The notes: generated by a model from the letters alone, not told the origin. Counted from the stretch's first letter, positions 1 through 8,692 are shown. The stretch: DNA of 43,671 nt from Paracoccaceae bacterium (GCA_902554705.1 CACDPP010000015.1:1-43671); one strand, 5' to 3'. Made by a program: numbers and translations.

Positions 1-343
1 ATTAAAATTGATTAATTTTGCTCCAATTCAACTCAAATACTCAAACTTTGGCATACTAAAACGTTTGCTTGGGGTTTAATTGACAGCCAATAAAGTCAAT
101 AAATCGTTAGAGCGCGAGTTATGCAAGCTACGCATAGCGAATATGTAAAAGTTATAGTGGTTTAGCAGTCACGCGCGCTTTAAAAAGAGAATAAGAGCTA
201 CGATCCTCCCTTCGTGGCTTTAAAAGACAGAAAGGTTCCTCCCCCCGATCTGTGCAAAAAACCTTCCACTAGGAAGGTTTTTTTGTATCTTCATTATTTC
301 ATCAAAAACTATGATAAAGTGCTTCAAAACAGGTGAATGCACT
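1..343. other. Intergenic leader region with hairpins, possible ncRNA
   Basis: No convincing protein-coding gene lies here. The stretch contains a short hairpin at about 208-233 (an AGCTACGA-like arm pairing with TCGTGGCT) and then a strong intrinsic terminator at 256-284. A terminator with no open reading frame in front of it suggests either the tail of a gene to the left or a small stable RNA ending here. I looked for the T-loop signature of tRNA and tmRNA and the SRP tetraloop region and found none, so no RNA family is claimed. Confidence 0.3.
256..284. terminator. Rho-independent terminator, potentially bidirectional
   Basis: Eight-base perfect stem, AACCTTCC (260-267) with GGAAGGTT (272-279), four-base loop, followed by a run of seven T (278-284) and preceded by a run of six A (256-261). 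It could therefore work on either strand. Confidence 0.8.
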
Positions 344-901
344 ATGACAAATGAATTTGATAATCTCAAAGTTATGCATGATTATGCTTGGGGCTTAATC
401 ATAAGAGGAACCGTCGATAAAAAATCACCAGCGCTTCATCCAACTTTTGGAACCGTTGGATTGAAAGGAATGCCAGAACTGCGAACAGTTGTCTTGAGGC
501 AAGCTAACCAGATCGCTGCAACACTTGAAGTGCACACGGATTTAAAAAGTAAAAAAGTTGAAGAACTTAGACTGAGTCCAAAAGTTGGTTTACACATTTG
601 GTTTCCAAAAAATAAATTACAAATTCGTTTAAAAGCGATTTCAGAAATAAAAACAGGCGAAACTTTGAGAAAAAAGTGGGACAAAGTACCTTACAATTCC
701 CGTATATCCTACGGCACACGCCCAGCCCCTGGTACGTCGATATCAACTTCATTTTCCTATGAAAAACCAGCTAACTTTGAAAGGTTTTGTGTTATAGAAG
801 TAAAAATCGAGGAAATGGATTTAACGCACCTAGGCACCCGCCACACCCGAGCTCTATTTACAAGAGAAAGTAAGTGGTCTGGAACTTGGCTTGCACCGTA
901 A
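344..901 (+). CDS. Pyridoxamine 5'-phosphate oxidase-like (Alr4036-type) FMN-binding protein
   Basis: The product is 185 residues from the ATG at 344. That start is preferred to the upstream ATG at 311 because AGGTGA sits 7 bases before it. The sequence has the split-barrel flavin-binding look of the PNPOx-like superfamily, Alr4036 branch: an N-terminal PTFGTVG segment, TVVLRQ, LEVHTDLKSKKVEEL, HIWFP, RKKWDKVP and a Pro/Ala/Gly loop before the C-terminal strand ending in W. Members bind FMN and are generally uncharacterised; the true PNPOx substrate residues cannot be judged here. The protein is cytoplasmic with no signal peptide. It lies alone on the plus strand, convergent with the VOC gene. 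Confidence 0.75.
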   Translation: MTNEFDNLKVMHDYAWGLIIRGTVDKKSPALHPTFGTVGLKGMPELRTVVLRQANQIAATLEVHTDLKSKKVEELRLSPKVGLHIWFPKNKLQIRLKAISEIKTGETLRKKWDKVPYNSRISYGTRPAPGTSISTSFSYEKPANFERFCVIEVKIEEMDLTHLGTRHTRALFTRESKWSGTWLAP

Positions 902-906
902 ATAGC

Positions 907-1323
907 TCAATCAACTTTTTGGTGAACTTCGATTACATTCCCCTCAGGGTCATGGAAAAAGACTTGATGCCATTCTTTGGCAAAAGTCGTTCCATAGTCA
1001 GCATATGGAATTTGGTTTTCTTTAAGTACCTTTAAAAATGTCTTTAGATCATCAGTTCTAAAAGCAATATGACCTTTTTCCACTGGATTAATGTGCATGT
1101 TATGCTTTGCTGAAACATTCAAATCTTTTTCCGCTAAATGCATTTGCATAGACCCATCTGTTGCAAACTTTATTTCGCCACTATAGCCAGTGTTTTTTGT
1201 TTCTTGAGGTCGTGGAAAGTTTTCCACTGGTATATTTTCTAACTGCAAGATTTTGGTATAAAAATCGTGCAATTTACCGACATTTTTAGATACAAAATTA
1301 ATATGGTGAAATTCAAGTTTCAT
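907..1323 (-). CDS. VOC-superfamily protein (glyoxalase/bleomycin-resistance/dioxygenase fold)
   Basis: The product is 138 residues starting at the ATG at 1323; a GTG four codons upstream is possible, but neither has a clear ribosome site. Two babab modules are visible. The N-terminal strand LEFHHINFVS carries the usual first His metal ligand. The C-terminal half has HIAFRTDD and ends with FHDPEGNVIEVHQ, the typical DP-G-N-IE signature with the last Glu ligand. The family includes glyoxalase I, extradiol dioxygenases and fosfomycin/bleomycin-binding proteins, and the sequence alone does not say which reaction. It is the last gene of a minus-strand run that begins with two LysE exporters. Confidence 0.75.
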   Translation of the reverse strand: MKLEFHHINFVSKNVGKLHDFYTKILQLENIPVENFPRPQETKNTGYSGEIKFATDGSMQMHLAEKDLNVSAKHNMHINPVEKGHIAFRTDDLKTFLKVLKENQIPYADYGTTFAKEWHQVFFHDPEGNVIEVHQKVD

Positions 1324-1361
1324 TTGAAAAAACACAATAATAAACTCTAGTGATTAAGTTT

Positions 1362-1556
1362 CTAGGCCCTTTCATAGCCAACTACCAGATTGTAATCTGT
1401 GTTACAGTTGTCTCCCGTACAGCACTCTACAATATTTGATTTACAGGTACTGCAGGCTTCATGGCCATGAACAACAATCGTTTTTAAAGGTGCTGAGCAC
1501 CTCGGACACCTCTGAATAAATTCATTATTAGGGTTTAAAAGGTTATCCATCTGCAT
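1362..1556 (-). CDS. Small zinc-ribbon protein, unknown function
   Basis: The product is 64 residues. It contains a classic zinc ribbon with a CPRC knuckle near residue 17 and CSTC near residue 36, followed by a second cysteine group (ECC-TGDNC) that may bind another metal. AAGG lies 5-6 bases ahead of the first ATG at 1556 and overlaps the end of the preceding cupin gene, so the two are probably translated from one message. Small ribbons like this can be regulatory or accessory subunits. No function is assigned. Confidence 0.65.
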   Translation of the reverse strand: MQMDNLLNPNNEFIQRCPRCSAPLKTIVVHGHEACSTCKSNIVECCTGDNCNTDYNLVVGYERA

Positions 1557-1558
1557 CT

Positions 1559-2083
1559 TTACCTTATAAATTGATCGACAAAATCCTCACCAAGGCCAAC
1601 TTCTAGAAAGTGCTGTTTACATAGGTCAATTTTCGTAAACACGTCGTCATATCCTTGCACTTCACCAACCGGATCAACATAGCACATCATTCCATTGACC
1701 TGAAAGAAGGTAATCATTTCATCAACACCTTCGGGTACAATTAATGTATGCGTTTCACCTGGAGGCTCGTAAATATAAGATCCTTCTTCTGCGATCCAAT
1801 CGTGCTCTAAGTATTCCCATCGGCCTTTAATAACAAAACCGTGGACACCCTGAGGATGCCTATGACGTGACAGCACACCTGATTTTTTTACTTTGAGTAG
1901 AGTAACCCAATATCCTTGTGAGCGATTGAGACACAAAGGTCGAAACCATACATTTTCGGCTTGGGGTACCCACATGCGCTCATCCGAGGTCACAGCATCT
2001 TTGACAAAGATTTCTGGTAAAGCTTCTTTAGGAAACTCTAGTTGATAAGGTGTTAATTCATCAACTTTTTCTAATTTGTTCAT
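1559..2083 (-). CDS. Cupin protein resembling 2,4'-dihydroxyacetophenone dioxygenase
   Basis: The product is 174 residues from the ATG at 2083, chosen because AGGAGAG sits 7 bases upstream; the longer GTG reading lacks that support. One cupin barrel is visible: HRHPQGVHGFVIKG gives the metal-binding histidines of motif 1 and GETHTLIVP gives the histidine of motif 2. Overall it resembles the DAD-like cupin dioxygenases, which cleave a C-C bond using iron. Most database members of that group are annotated by homology only, so the substrate is unknown. It sits between an exporter gene and a zinc-ribbon gene in the same direction. Confidence 0.65.
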   Translation of the reverse strand: MNKLEKVDELTPYQLEFPKEALPEIFVKDAVTSDERMWVPQAENVWFRPLCLNRSQGYWVTLLKVKKSGVLSRHRHPQGVHGFVIKGRWEYLEHDWIAEEGSYIYEPPGETHTLIVPEGVDEMITFFQVNGMMCYVDPVGEVQGYDDVFTKIDLCKQHFLEVGLGEDFVDQFIR

Positions 2084-2107
2084 TTGAAAGCTCTCCTGCT
2101 GCACTTT

Positions 2108-2746
2108 TTATAAAAATGTTATTGTAATATTAATTCCTAAAACGAAACTAACAAGAAGTAGTACTACACCCAAGAAAAATTCAATTCTCTTCGCGCTTAA
2201 CTTAAAAAATTTTATAAATTTTGGTACGGCTATAATAAAAGTTAATAGTATATACCAAAGTCCATCTATCACGGTTGCAGTAACCACCATTAAAATTTTA
2301 TACTCGAAATTAGATGCAGCGTCTAAAAACTGGCTGAATATAGCCAAGTAAAAGACCGCTATTTTGGGATTTAGAAAAACAATTAAAAAACCGTTACGGA
2401 CATATTCAAACAACGGCGCCGATAAAGGGTCAGAGCCTGTCTCATCGATCGGTACCTTTTGAAAACTATTCTTGATCATTGATATGGAAAGCCAGAGCAA
2501 AAATATTAAACCAGCAAACTCTAGAGCAATAGAAAACCAAGCAGCAACTGAAAGAAAAATTATTAATCCAGATGTAACCAATGCAGCATAGACAAATATT
2601 CCAAGCCCATGGGCGATGCCGAACGCCACACCGGCCTTCCGACCATCTTTAATAACAGAATTTATTAATAAAATTATACTTGGTCCCGGAGATGCTGCGC
2701 CAGCCAAACAAACCATAGCCAGTAAAAACCAATCAGATAACGCCAT
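2108..2746 (-). CDS. LysE/RhtB-family exporter (second of two)
   Basis: The product is 212 residues with about six hydrophobic segments. It has the diagnostic N-terminal LysE/RhtB motif (GAASPGPSIILLINS, residues 16-30) followed by GRKAGVAFGIAHGLG. Family members export amino acids or related small metabolites across the inner membrane by proton antiport. The start is 3 bases downstream of the stop of the other LysE gene, so the two are almost certainly co-transcribed and possibly translationally coupled. A paired arrangement can mean a heteromeric exporter or two related substrates. Confidence 0.85.
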   Translation of the reverse strand: MALSDWFLLAMVCLAGAASPGPSIILLINSVIKDGRKAGVAFGIAHGLGIFVYAALVTSGLIIFLSVAAWFSIALEFAGLIFLLWLSISMIKNSFQKVPIDETGSDPLSAPLFEYVRNGFLIVFLNPKIAVFYLAIFSQFLDAASNFEYKILMVVTATVIDGLWYILLTFIIAVPKFIKFFKLSAKRIEFFLGVVLLLVSFVLGINITITFL

Positions 2747-2749
2747 ATC

Positions 2750-3340
2750 TTAAAACGAATATAAAATTGAGATTACAACGGCGACAATCATCGAAAACGA
2801 GAGCATTAAATTTATTATCCTTTGATTTTTATTTGATAAGTTTAACTCATGCAACACAGTGCCGGCATATAACCAGAGAAAGTGTAAAGGGATCCAGATA
2901 GAATTAATAATAAAAAATTTAATGATTAATTCGATAGCAAAACTTGATTGATAGAAAGCAAAACCAGATACAAACGTAGTGTTTACCACATATGCCTTTG
3001 GGTTGATCGCTTGAAGTAAAACACCAGAAGCAATTCCAGGGGGTGCTTTAGCCTTTATAAACGCAATATTTGAGCCCGCTAAAGCAATCTTAGAAGCTAA
3101 GAAAAAGAGATAGCAAGTTGATAAAACCAATAAAAATATCCTAAGAGAAGGAACTGATAGTAATACTGCGATCAGACCTGAAGCAACTGCTAAAAAAACC
3201 AAATTTGTACCAAGAAACAGCCCGAATACATAACGCAATGACTGTTTGAAACCATATGCGGCACCAAAGCCGGCAGTACTCAAGACACCAGGTCCTGGGG
3301 TAATAATTAACAAAAATACCGAAATAGCGAACGTTAACAT
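2750..3340 (-). CDS. LysE-family exporter (first of two)
   Basis: The product is 196 residues, polytopic. It has the N-terminal motif TPGPGVLSTAGFGAAYG (residues 14-30) typical of LysE-type translocators and a conserved NPKAYV segment in the middle. It is only distantly similar to its downstream neighbour, so this is an ancient pair and not a recent duplication. It heads the minus-strand run (LysE, LysE, cupin, zinc ribbon, VOC), and its promoter should lie in the 170-base gap to the left end of the next cupin gene. The export substrate is unknown; the linked cupin and VOC genes suggest a small metabolite that is also enzymatically processed. Confidence 0.8.
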   Translation of the reverse strand: MLTFAISVFLLIITPGPGVLSTAGFGAAYGFKQSLRYVFGLFLGTNLVFLAVASGLIAVLLSVPSLRIFLLVLSTCYLFFLASKIALAGSNIAFIKAKAPPGIASGVLLQAINPKAYVVNTTFVSGFAFYQSSFAIELIIKFFIINSIWIPLHFLWLYAGTVLHELNLSNKNQRIINLMLSFSMIVAVVISILYSF

Positions 3341-3511
3341 ACGATGAAAGTCCTAAATTCTATTCACTAATGAAACTATTTGGGGGACCTATACTAAATT
3401 TATGCTATCATAAAGAAATTATACAGCTCGTAACCTTATCTTTTTTGAAGCAAAAGCAACAATTACACGATTAACTGAGTTGGGTTTTAAAAAACTTCCA
3501 GAAGCGTAACG

Positions 3512-4333
3512 TTAAACGTCTTTACCTTGACCTGCAACATGCTTGGCAATGTTCCGAGCAGCAGGCCGGCCAGAAATGTCTTTACCAGTCGGCAACCAAG
3601 TACATACTTTTTCAGGGTTCTCCCAAATTGTTTTATAATTGCCAGGCACAAAGAACTCCGCGAACACAAAACTATCAGAGATATAATTCTCAAACCAATG
3701 CGTTTCATCCTCGAAGCTGTAAATAATATCGCCTTCGCTAACAACTTCGGAAGAACCATTAACATAGGCGGTTCCAGAGCCTTCAATAACAAATTGGAAA
3801 TGTTCTGCTCCAGTGTGATAATGCGGCGGAGCAGTACCACCTTTAGGATAATAAATCATTTCTCCTTTAACACAATCTAAACCATCCCAAAGGACAGGGC
3901 TTGCAAGATAAATCCTCTTTCGAGAGTCAAATTCTGATAAAAGAACAGGCTCTACTGACCAATCGACACATTTTATGTTTAAGGGGATTTGATCATTATT
4001 TTTTATAAATCTCTGTATCTGCAATACCGAGCAAATAATAAGTTTTTCACCTATTAGACCCTCAATTTTTAAAGGAAAATTGGGAGGTAAAATCAATAGT
4101 GAATTCTTACCTAAATCCAAACCATTATATTTTAAATTACTAGTCAACGGCATTAACCAGCTCAAGGAACCTTCTTCTGTTTTGAAATCAAATTGAATTT
4201 CTTCCATAAACTCAAACTGCTTTATCTGTAATCTTTCCTGACCCGTTTTTTCCTTTTCGAGCAGTATCTTTTGCAGAACCCCTGGAACGAAGTCTGAGCC
4301 AGTAACTTGATCTGATTTAATAATTAACGCCAT
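3512..4333 (-). CDS. Two-domain (bicupin) protein, probable metalloenzyme
   Basis: The product is 273 residues. The C-terminal cupin (about residues 150-235) is well formed: PPHYHTGAEHFQFVIEGSG gives the HxH and Glu ligands and DETHWFEN the last His. The N-terminal half (about 40-120) has cupin-like strands but no histidine cluster, so it looks like a degenerate, structural barrel. Neither half carries a DNA-binding domain. Function is not recognisable beyond a cupin metalloprotein. It is upstream of the LysE run in the same direction, separated by 170 bases, so separate transcription is likely. Confidence 0.65.
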   Translation of the reverse strand: MALIIKSDQVTGSDFVPGVLQKILLEKEKTGQERLQIKQFEFMEEIQFDFKTEEGSLSWLMPLTSNLKYNGLDLGKNSLLILPPNFPLKIEGLIGEKLIICSVLQIQRFIKNNDQIPLNIKCVDWSVEPVLLSEFDSRKRIYLASPVLWDGLDCVKGEMIYYPKGGTAPPHYHTGAEHFQFVIEGSGTAYVNGSSEVVSEGDIIYSFEDETHWFENYISDSFVFAEFFVPGNYKTIWENPEKVCTWLPTGKDISGRPAARNIAKHVAGQGKDV

Positions 4334-4451
4334 AAGTCTTACCCAAATGAAAAACTAATTATTTGTTAATGTCGTATATTTAATTAAGCTTTTTAAATTG
4401 CCCTGGTAAAGTGAAATATATTTTTATTCAAAATCACTTATTTCTTTTATA

Positions 4452-4476
4452 CAAAAAAACTGGGTTATTCCCCAGT
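4452..4476 (-). terminator. Intrinsic terminator overlapping a stop codon
   Basis: Read on the minus strand, ACTGGG, a six-base loop and CCCAGT are followed by seven T. The left arm includes the last codons and stop of the small membrane-protein gene, an economical arrangement for a compact genome. Confidence 0.75.
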
Positions 4477-4647
4477 CCAAGGAGTATGTTGTCTTTTAAC
4501 TCTATCCTCATGTTTTTTCTGCTGCCATTCCAGCATTCTATCAGTGACGTTGCTATCTTCTGAGCTCCTTCTAAAGAAAAGGCGCACAAAAATAGGTATG
4601 CCAACAATTAAAATAAAAATCACAACATACGGAATAAAATTCTCCAC
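4465..4647 (-). CDS. Small single-pass membrane protein
   Basis: The product is 60 residues. Residues 6-25 are a hydrophobic helix (PYVVIFILIVGIPIFVRLFF) followed by basic residues. The polar, charged tail (about residues 27-60) would face the cytoplasm by the positive-inside rule. The stop codon lies inside a terminator hairpin, which supports it as a real, monocistronic gene. Function unknown. Confidence 0.55.
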   Translation of the reverse strand: MENFIPYVVIFILIVGIPIFVRLFFRRSSEDSNVTDRMLEWQQKKHEDRVKRQHTPWTGE

Positions 4648-4788
4648 TCTGGCTCCCTGATAACTATCCGATTTACACCGCTATTATGTAGCAATTTAAA
4701 TCTTAGCAACAAATTCAAACAGAGCAATAAATTACTTTGTCAAATTTAGTTGGTCATCACTTCTGAATACAATTAAATAATTTAGCTG

Positions 4789-4816
4789 CTTGAATTTCTC
4801 AAATAAGACATTAAAT
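4789..4816 (+). promoter_or_regulatory. Candidate heat-shock (RpoH) promoter of htpG
   Basis: CTTGAA at 4789-4794, a 14-base spacer and CATTAAAT at 4809 resemble a heat-shock sigma promoter: the -35 is a good match, the -10 is weak against the CCCCAT-type consensus. The position, 15-25 bases ahead of the htpG ribosome site, is right, and htpG is a known heat-shock gene. A transcription-start map would decide. Confidence 0.35.
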
Positions 4817-4840
4817 CAATGTCGAATTTCGGAGGAAATA

Positions 4841-6682
4841 ATGAGTAAATATTCGCAGGGTTTTGAAGCCGATACAGGAAAAATCTTAAATATTGTTATA
4901 AATTCGCTTTATTCGGATCGTGATATATTTTTAAGAGAACTTTTATCAAATGCGTCCGACGCTATTCATAAAAGAAAATTTTTAGGCCAGACAGACCCTG
5001 CTGTTTTAAATACATCAGAAGACAACATTCGACTTGATATAGATAAAAAGAAAAAGACGATCGACATCATAGATACTGGGATCGGATTAGATCAGGCTGA
5101 GCTAGCTGAAAATCTTGGCACAATTGCTAAATCCGGAACATCCTCTTTTTTAGAAGAATTATCAGTCGGTGACAACACAAAAGATGCAGCAAAAACACTT
5201 ATTGGACAATTTGGAGTTGGGTTTTATTCGGCGTTTATGGTAGCTGAAAAAGTTACTGTTACTTCAAAAAAAGCTGGCAGTAAAAATACATTCGTCTGGG
5301 AAAGTGACGGACAAAATGGATTTGACATTTCTGAAAGCGCGCAACTAGAGGAGGCCGGAACCACTATAAAGCTGTTTTTACGGAAAGACGCCAAAGATTA
5401 TCTGGATTTATTTAAAATAAAAAGTCTCGTCAAAAAGTATTCTGACCATATTACTGTCCCAATCAACGTGAAAGATAATGAAAACGATGCAGAACAGGCA
5501 AATAGTGCACAAGCGCTTTGGACACGTTCTAGCAGTTCTATTAAAAGTGAAGAATATTCAGAATTCTATAAAAGCACTTTTGGCGCGTTTGATGATCCAT
5601 ATTTACACATCCATAATAAAACTGAAGGTGCGATCGATTTTACTAACTTGCTCTTCATTCCTAAAACAGCACCATTTGACCTTTATGAGCCCGAGCGGAA
5701 GACCCGCCTCAGCTTATACATAAATAGAGTATTCATTAGTAAAGATATTGATGGATTAATCCCAACTTGGCTGCGATTTGTTCAAGGTATTTTAGATACC
5801 TCCAGTCTCGATTTGAATGTAAGCCGCGAGCTTGTTCAAAATAGCCCTATTTTAAAGAAAATTGCAAAGTCTATTACAAAACGGGTTATATCAGAACTTA
5901 AGAAAAAACTAAAAAAAGACGAGATTGAGTACGACGCTTTCTGGTCACAATTTGGAAAAGTAATTAAAGAGGGCCTCTACGAGGATTACGAAAATAGAGA
6001 CAAAGTCATCGAAATTATAAGAGTATTTTCAAATAAAGAAAATAAGCTGATCACAATGCAAGATTATTTAGACAATATTGCTGAAGGACAAGATTCAATC
6101 TATTATCTTACTGCCGACACCTTAAAACAAGCACAATCGAGCCCACATTTAGAGGGCTTCAAATCTAAGGAAGTCGATGTATTGCTCATGACGGATCCAA
6201 TAGATGCTTTTTGGATGTCCCAGATGGTACAATTCAATGAGAAGAAATTTGTATCAATTTCCAGAGACACTTACGATTTAACCGAGGTAGGGTCAAAAGA
6301 AAGTAAGACACCCAAAAAATCAAAAGCCGCGAAAGGCACAATTGAGCTAATTAAATCTCACATAGAGGAATTAGTTGCAGATGTGGTCGAGTCAACAAGT
6401 CTAGTTGATAGTCCCGTAAGACTCGTAGCTAGCGAGGGTGGTTTAGATTTCAATTTAGAAAGAATTCTAAAAGCCCAAAATCCGGAGTATGAAGGAACCA
6501 AAAAGGTACTCGAAATCAACACAAGCCATGCACTAATTAAAAAATTACCAAAGAAATCGACAAAAGTACAAAAGGCCCTCAGTAGGGTGCTTTTTGAACA
6601 AGCTAGAATTCTTGACGGAGAAATGCCCTCAGATGCTCAGAAATTTTCAGAAGATTTAATTATTGTAAGTTTAAACGACTGA
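4841..6682 (+). CDS. htpG: Molecular chaperone HtpG (bacterial Hsp90)
   Basis: The product is 613 residues from the ATG at 4841, which has GGAGGA 4 bases upstream; an in-frame ATG at 4790 has no such support and would add 17 atypical residues. The N-terminal GHKL ATPase domain is complete: ELLSNASDAIHK (Asn for Mg-ATP), DTGIGL, GTIAKSGTSSF and GQFGVGFYSAFMV. The middle domain has the catalytic Arg loop region (SRELVQNSPIL). The C-terminal dimerisation domain is present. Length is normal for HtpG. It helps fold client proteins in the cytoplasm during stress. It is flanked by non-coding sequence on both sides and is probably monocistronic. Confidence 0.97.
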   Translation: MSKYSQGFEADTGKILNIVINSLYSDRDIFLRELLSNASDAIHKRKFLGQTDPAVLNTSEDNIRLDIDKKKKTIDIIDTGIGLDQAELAENLGTIAKSGTSSFLEELSVGDNTKDAAKTLIGQFGVGFYSAFMVAEKVTVTSKKAGSKNTFVWESDGQNGFDISESAQLEEAGTTIKLFLRKDAKDYLDLFKIKSLVKKYSDHITVPINVKDNENDAEQANSAQALWTRSSSSIKSEEYSEFYKSTFGAFDDPYLHIHNKTEGAIDFTNLLFIPKTAPFDLYEPERKTRLSLYINRVFISKDIDGLIPTWLRFVQGILDTSSLDLNVSRELVQNSPILKKIAKSITKRVISELKKKLKKDEIEYDAFWSQFGKVIKEGLYEDYENRDKVIEIIRVFSNKENKLITMQDYLDNIAEGQDSIYYLTADTLKQAQSSPHLEGFKSKEVDVLLMTDPIDAFWMSQMVQFNEKKFVSISRDTYDLTEVGSKESKTPKKSKAAKGTIELIKSHIEELVADVVESTSLVDSPVRLVASEGGLDFNLERILKAQNPEYEGTKKVLEINTSHALIKKLPKKSTKVQKALSRVLFEQARILDGEMPSDAQKFSEDLIIVSLND

Positions 6683-6960
6683 ATTTGTCCAAGATAATTT
6701 TCTTTTATCTCAAAAGCTTTCAAAATTAAAGCCTGCAAAAATGAGACCAGCCTACCTAGATGAACATCTGCGCCTGTTGGCGCACGCAGATGCTCTGGGG
6801 AGTCAAAGAATGAGCCCACGACAGCTCATACCTTGAGGCATGTGGCGCGAGCCTTTAGCCGAAGCATGCACCACAATTAAACTGGTAAACTATAATTTAC
6901 TGTTTTGTCAATTACACTGTAAGCTTGTAATTAGATAACTTAACAAAAAGAATTTTAACA
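6683..6960. other. Gap with GC-rich nested hairpins downstream of htpG
   Basis: This 278-base gap has no believable gene. At 6765-6792, CATCTGCG pairs with CGCAGATG, and an alternative inner stem GCGCC/GGCGC (6770-6783) competes with it. A second weaker hairpin with GCATG/CATGC arms spans about 6839-6871. Neither has a T-run, so a simple terminator is unlikely. It could be the remains of an interspersed palindromic element or an mRNA 3' end structure. Confidence 0.35.
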
Positions 6961-7449
6961 ATGGAGATTGAGTTGACTATAAACGATAACTTTAATCCTT
7001 CACGACACAGCATAGTTCCAGAGCGCAGGTTTCATGACTTTGAAATAGGAGAGCAATTCTTCGCTCCATCGAGAACAATGACAGAAGGTGTTTTTACAAC
7101 CTTTCAGGCAGCTAGTGGTGACAATCACCCCATCCACTATGACATAAACTATTTAGCTGAATTAGGTCACCCAAATCTTATGGCACATGGATTTATGACA
7201 CTTATTCAAGCTGCTATCGGGGCATCACCTTTGGCCCATAGTTTGGGAAAAAACCTTATTGGATTTATAGATCAGTCATCTAAATTCTTGAAACCCGTTT
7301 ACTGTGGAGACACCATTTATCCAATCTTTGAAATCAATGAATTGTCACCAAATAAATCAACAGGGGTCATGGGATTAGATATCAAAATATATAAGCAAAA
7401 TAAAGAGTTGGTATTGCAGGGAATTCAGCGCTACCTAATAAGATTATGA
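6961..7449 (+). CDS. MaoC-like (R)-specific enoyl-CoA hydratase/dehydratase
   Basis: The product is 162 residues with a single hot-dog fold. The hydratase-2 signature is visible: a FDDFEIGEQ-like strand (FHDFEIGEQF), then AASGDNHPIHYD with the catalytic Asp-x4-His pair, then HPNLMAHGFMTL. Such enzymes add water to, or remove it from, enoyl-CoA thioesters. The iron alcohol dehydrogenase gene follows after 30 bases in the same direction, so a two-gene operon for a short oxidation pathway of a hydroxyacyl or alcohol substrate is likely. The exact substrate cannot be told. Confidence 0.8.
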   Translation: MEIELTINDNFNPSRHSIVPERRFHDFEIGEQFFAPSRTMTEGVFTTFQAASGDNHPIHYDINYLAELGHPNLMAHGFMTLIQAAIGASPLAHSLGKNLIGFIDQSSKFLKPVYCGDTIYPIFEINELSPNKSTGVMGLDIKIYKQNKELVLQGIQRYLIRL

Positions 7450-7479
7450 CTAAATTATTTTGATTTTAAGGAAAATAGA

Positions 7480-8676
7480 ATGCTATCGGCTGTTAAAATT
7501 GATGAAAAATTTTTGAATGAGAGTATTGACTGGGAGTTTCCTATTCCAATTGCTTATGGTCCCGGTAGGTTAAACGAAATAAGTGAATTTTCTAGAAAAT
7601 TCAAAATTTCTAATCCACTCATTGTTACAGATAAAGGAAGTAAAGAACTTCCATTTGTTGATCGATTAGCTGGGCTGCTTGAAAACGCCTCAATAAAAAG
7701 CCAATTATTTTATGGCATATCGCCTAACCCTCGCGATGACGAAATAAACGCGGGCTGTATTGCGTATCGTAAAGGCAATCACGATGGAATAATCGCAATA
7801 GGAGGTGGAAGTGCTTTGGATGGGGCAAAGGCGATAGGCATGACTGTTAATAGTGGTATTAGCCTTTGGGATTTTGAATATAGGAAGCCTGAACCTATTT
7901 TAAGTTCGCTGGACTGCTTTCCGACTTTCATAACAATCCCAACCACTGCGGGCACTGGAGCGGAAACTGAAAGCACCGCCATGGTTACAGACACCGTTCA
8001 GGGCATGAAGTTTTGCCTTGCACATTTAGGTATGCGTCCATCACTTGCCATTCTGGACCCAGAATTGACACTTGATTTACCCAAAAATTTAACTGCTTGG
8101 ACTGGCGTGGACGCATTAACACACGCCTTAGAAGCTTATCTTGTGCCAGGCCTGAACCCCTTATGCGACGGCGCAGCACTTGAAGCTTTAAAACTTATTT
8201 CCAAATGGTTGAAAGTCGCCTTTGACGATCCAAAAAACATTAATGCTAGAGGCGGAATGTTAATTGGATCATGCTTGGCAGGAGTAGCCTTTACCAAGGG
8301 CCTTGGTCTCGTTCATTCGATATCTCATATGATTGGAGCTGAGTACAACACACAACATGGTTTGACAAACGCAATCATCCTTCCCGTCGTGATGAAATTT
8401 AATTTACCCCATGTAGAGGAAAAAATAAGGTTTATATCTAACGCGATGAACCTAAAAGATGCCTCTTCAGATGCTATAGTCAAAGAAATTGAACAAATAC
8501 TAGATTATGTTGATATACCACGTTCGTTATCGGAAATAAGTGTTCCTTTAGAGTGTAAAAAAAGAATAGCAAAAAAGGCTATGCTAGATAGTGCGACAGG
8601 AACAAATCCACGAGTTGCACAAATTAAAGATGTTGAAAAATTAACAGAAATTTCAATTCTATCTGCACGAGCGTGA
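7480..8676 (+). CDS. Iron-containing alcohol dehydrogenase
   Basis: The product is 398 residues, normal for the family. The Rossmann part carries GGGSALDGAKA (residues 108-118) for NAD(P) binding and PTTAGTGAE (154-162). The metal ligands are all visible: Asp211 and His215 in GVDALTHALEAY, His279, and His293 in the QHG motif, the same 14-residue spacing as in FucO-type enzymes. It oxidises or reduces an alcohol/aldehyde pair in the cytoplasm. AAGGAAAA before the ATG supports the start. It is downstream of the MaoC gene and convergent with the large fusion gene, with only 16 bases between stops. Confidence 0.9.
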   Translation: MLSAVKIDEKFLNESIDWEFPIPIAYGPGRLNEISEFSRKFKISNPLIVTDKGSKELPFVDRLAGLLENASIKSQLFYGISPNPRDDEINAGCIAYRKGNHDGIIAIGGGSALDGAKAIGMTVNSGISLWDFEYRKPEPILSSLDCFPTFITIPTTAGTGAETESTAMVTDTVQGMKFCLAHLGMRPSLAILDPELTLDLPKNLTAWTGVDALTHALEAYLVPGLNPLCDGAALEALKLISKWLKVAFDDPKNINARGGMLIGSCLAGVAFTKGLGLVHSISHMIGAEYNTQHGLTNAIILPVVMKFNLPHVEEKIRFISNAMNLKDASSDAIVKEIEQILDYVDIPRSLSEISVPLECKKRIAKKAMLDSATGTNPRVAQIKDVEKLTEISILSARA

Positions 8677-8692
8677 TTAAAACGATTTTCTT

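Noticed and set aside
3341-3511. Riboswitch upstream of the LysE pair
   Set aside because: No lysine, glycine or other known aptamer core could be traced in the 170-base gap.
4790-4840. Upstream ATG for htpG
   Set aside because: It would add 17 residues not found in HtpG proteins, and GGAGGA lies directly before the ATG at 4841.
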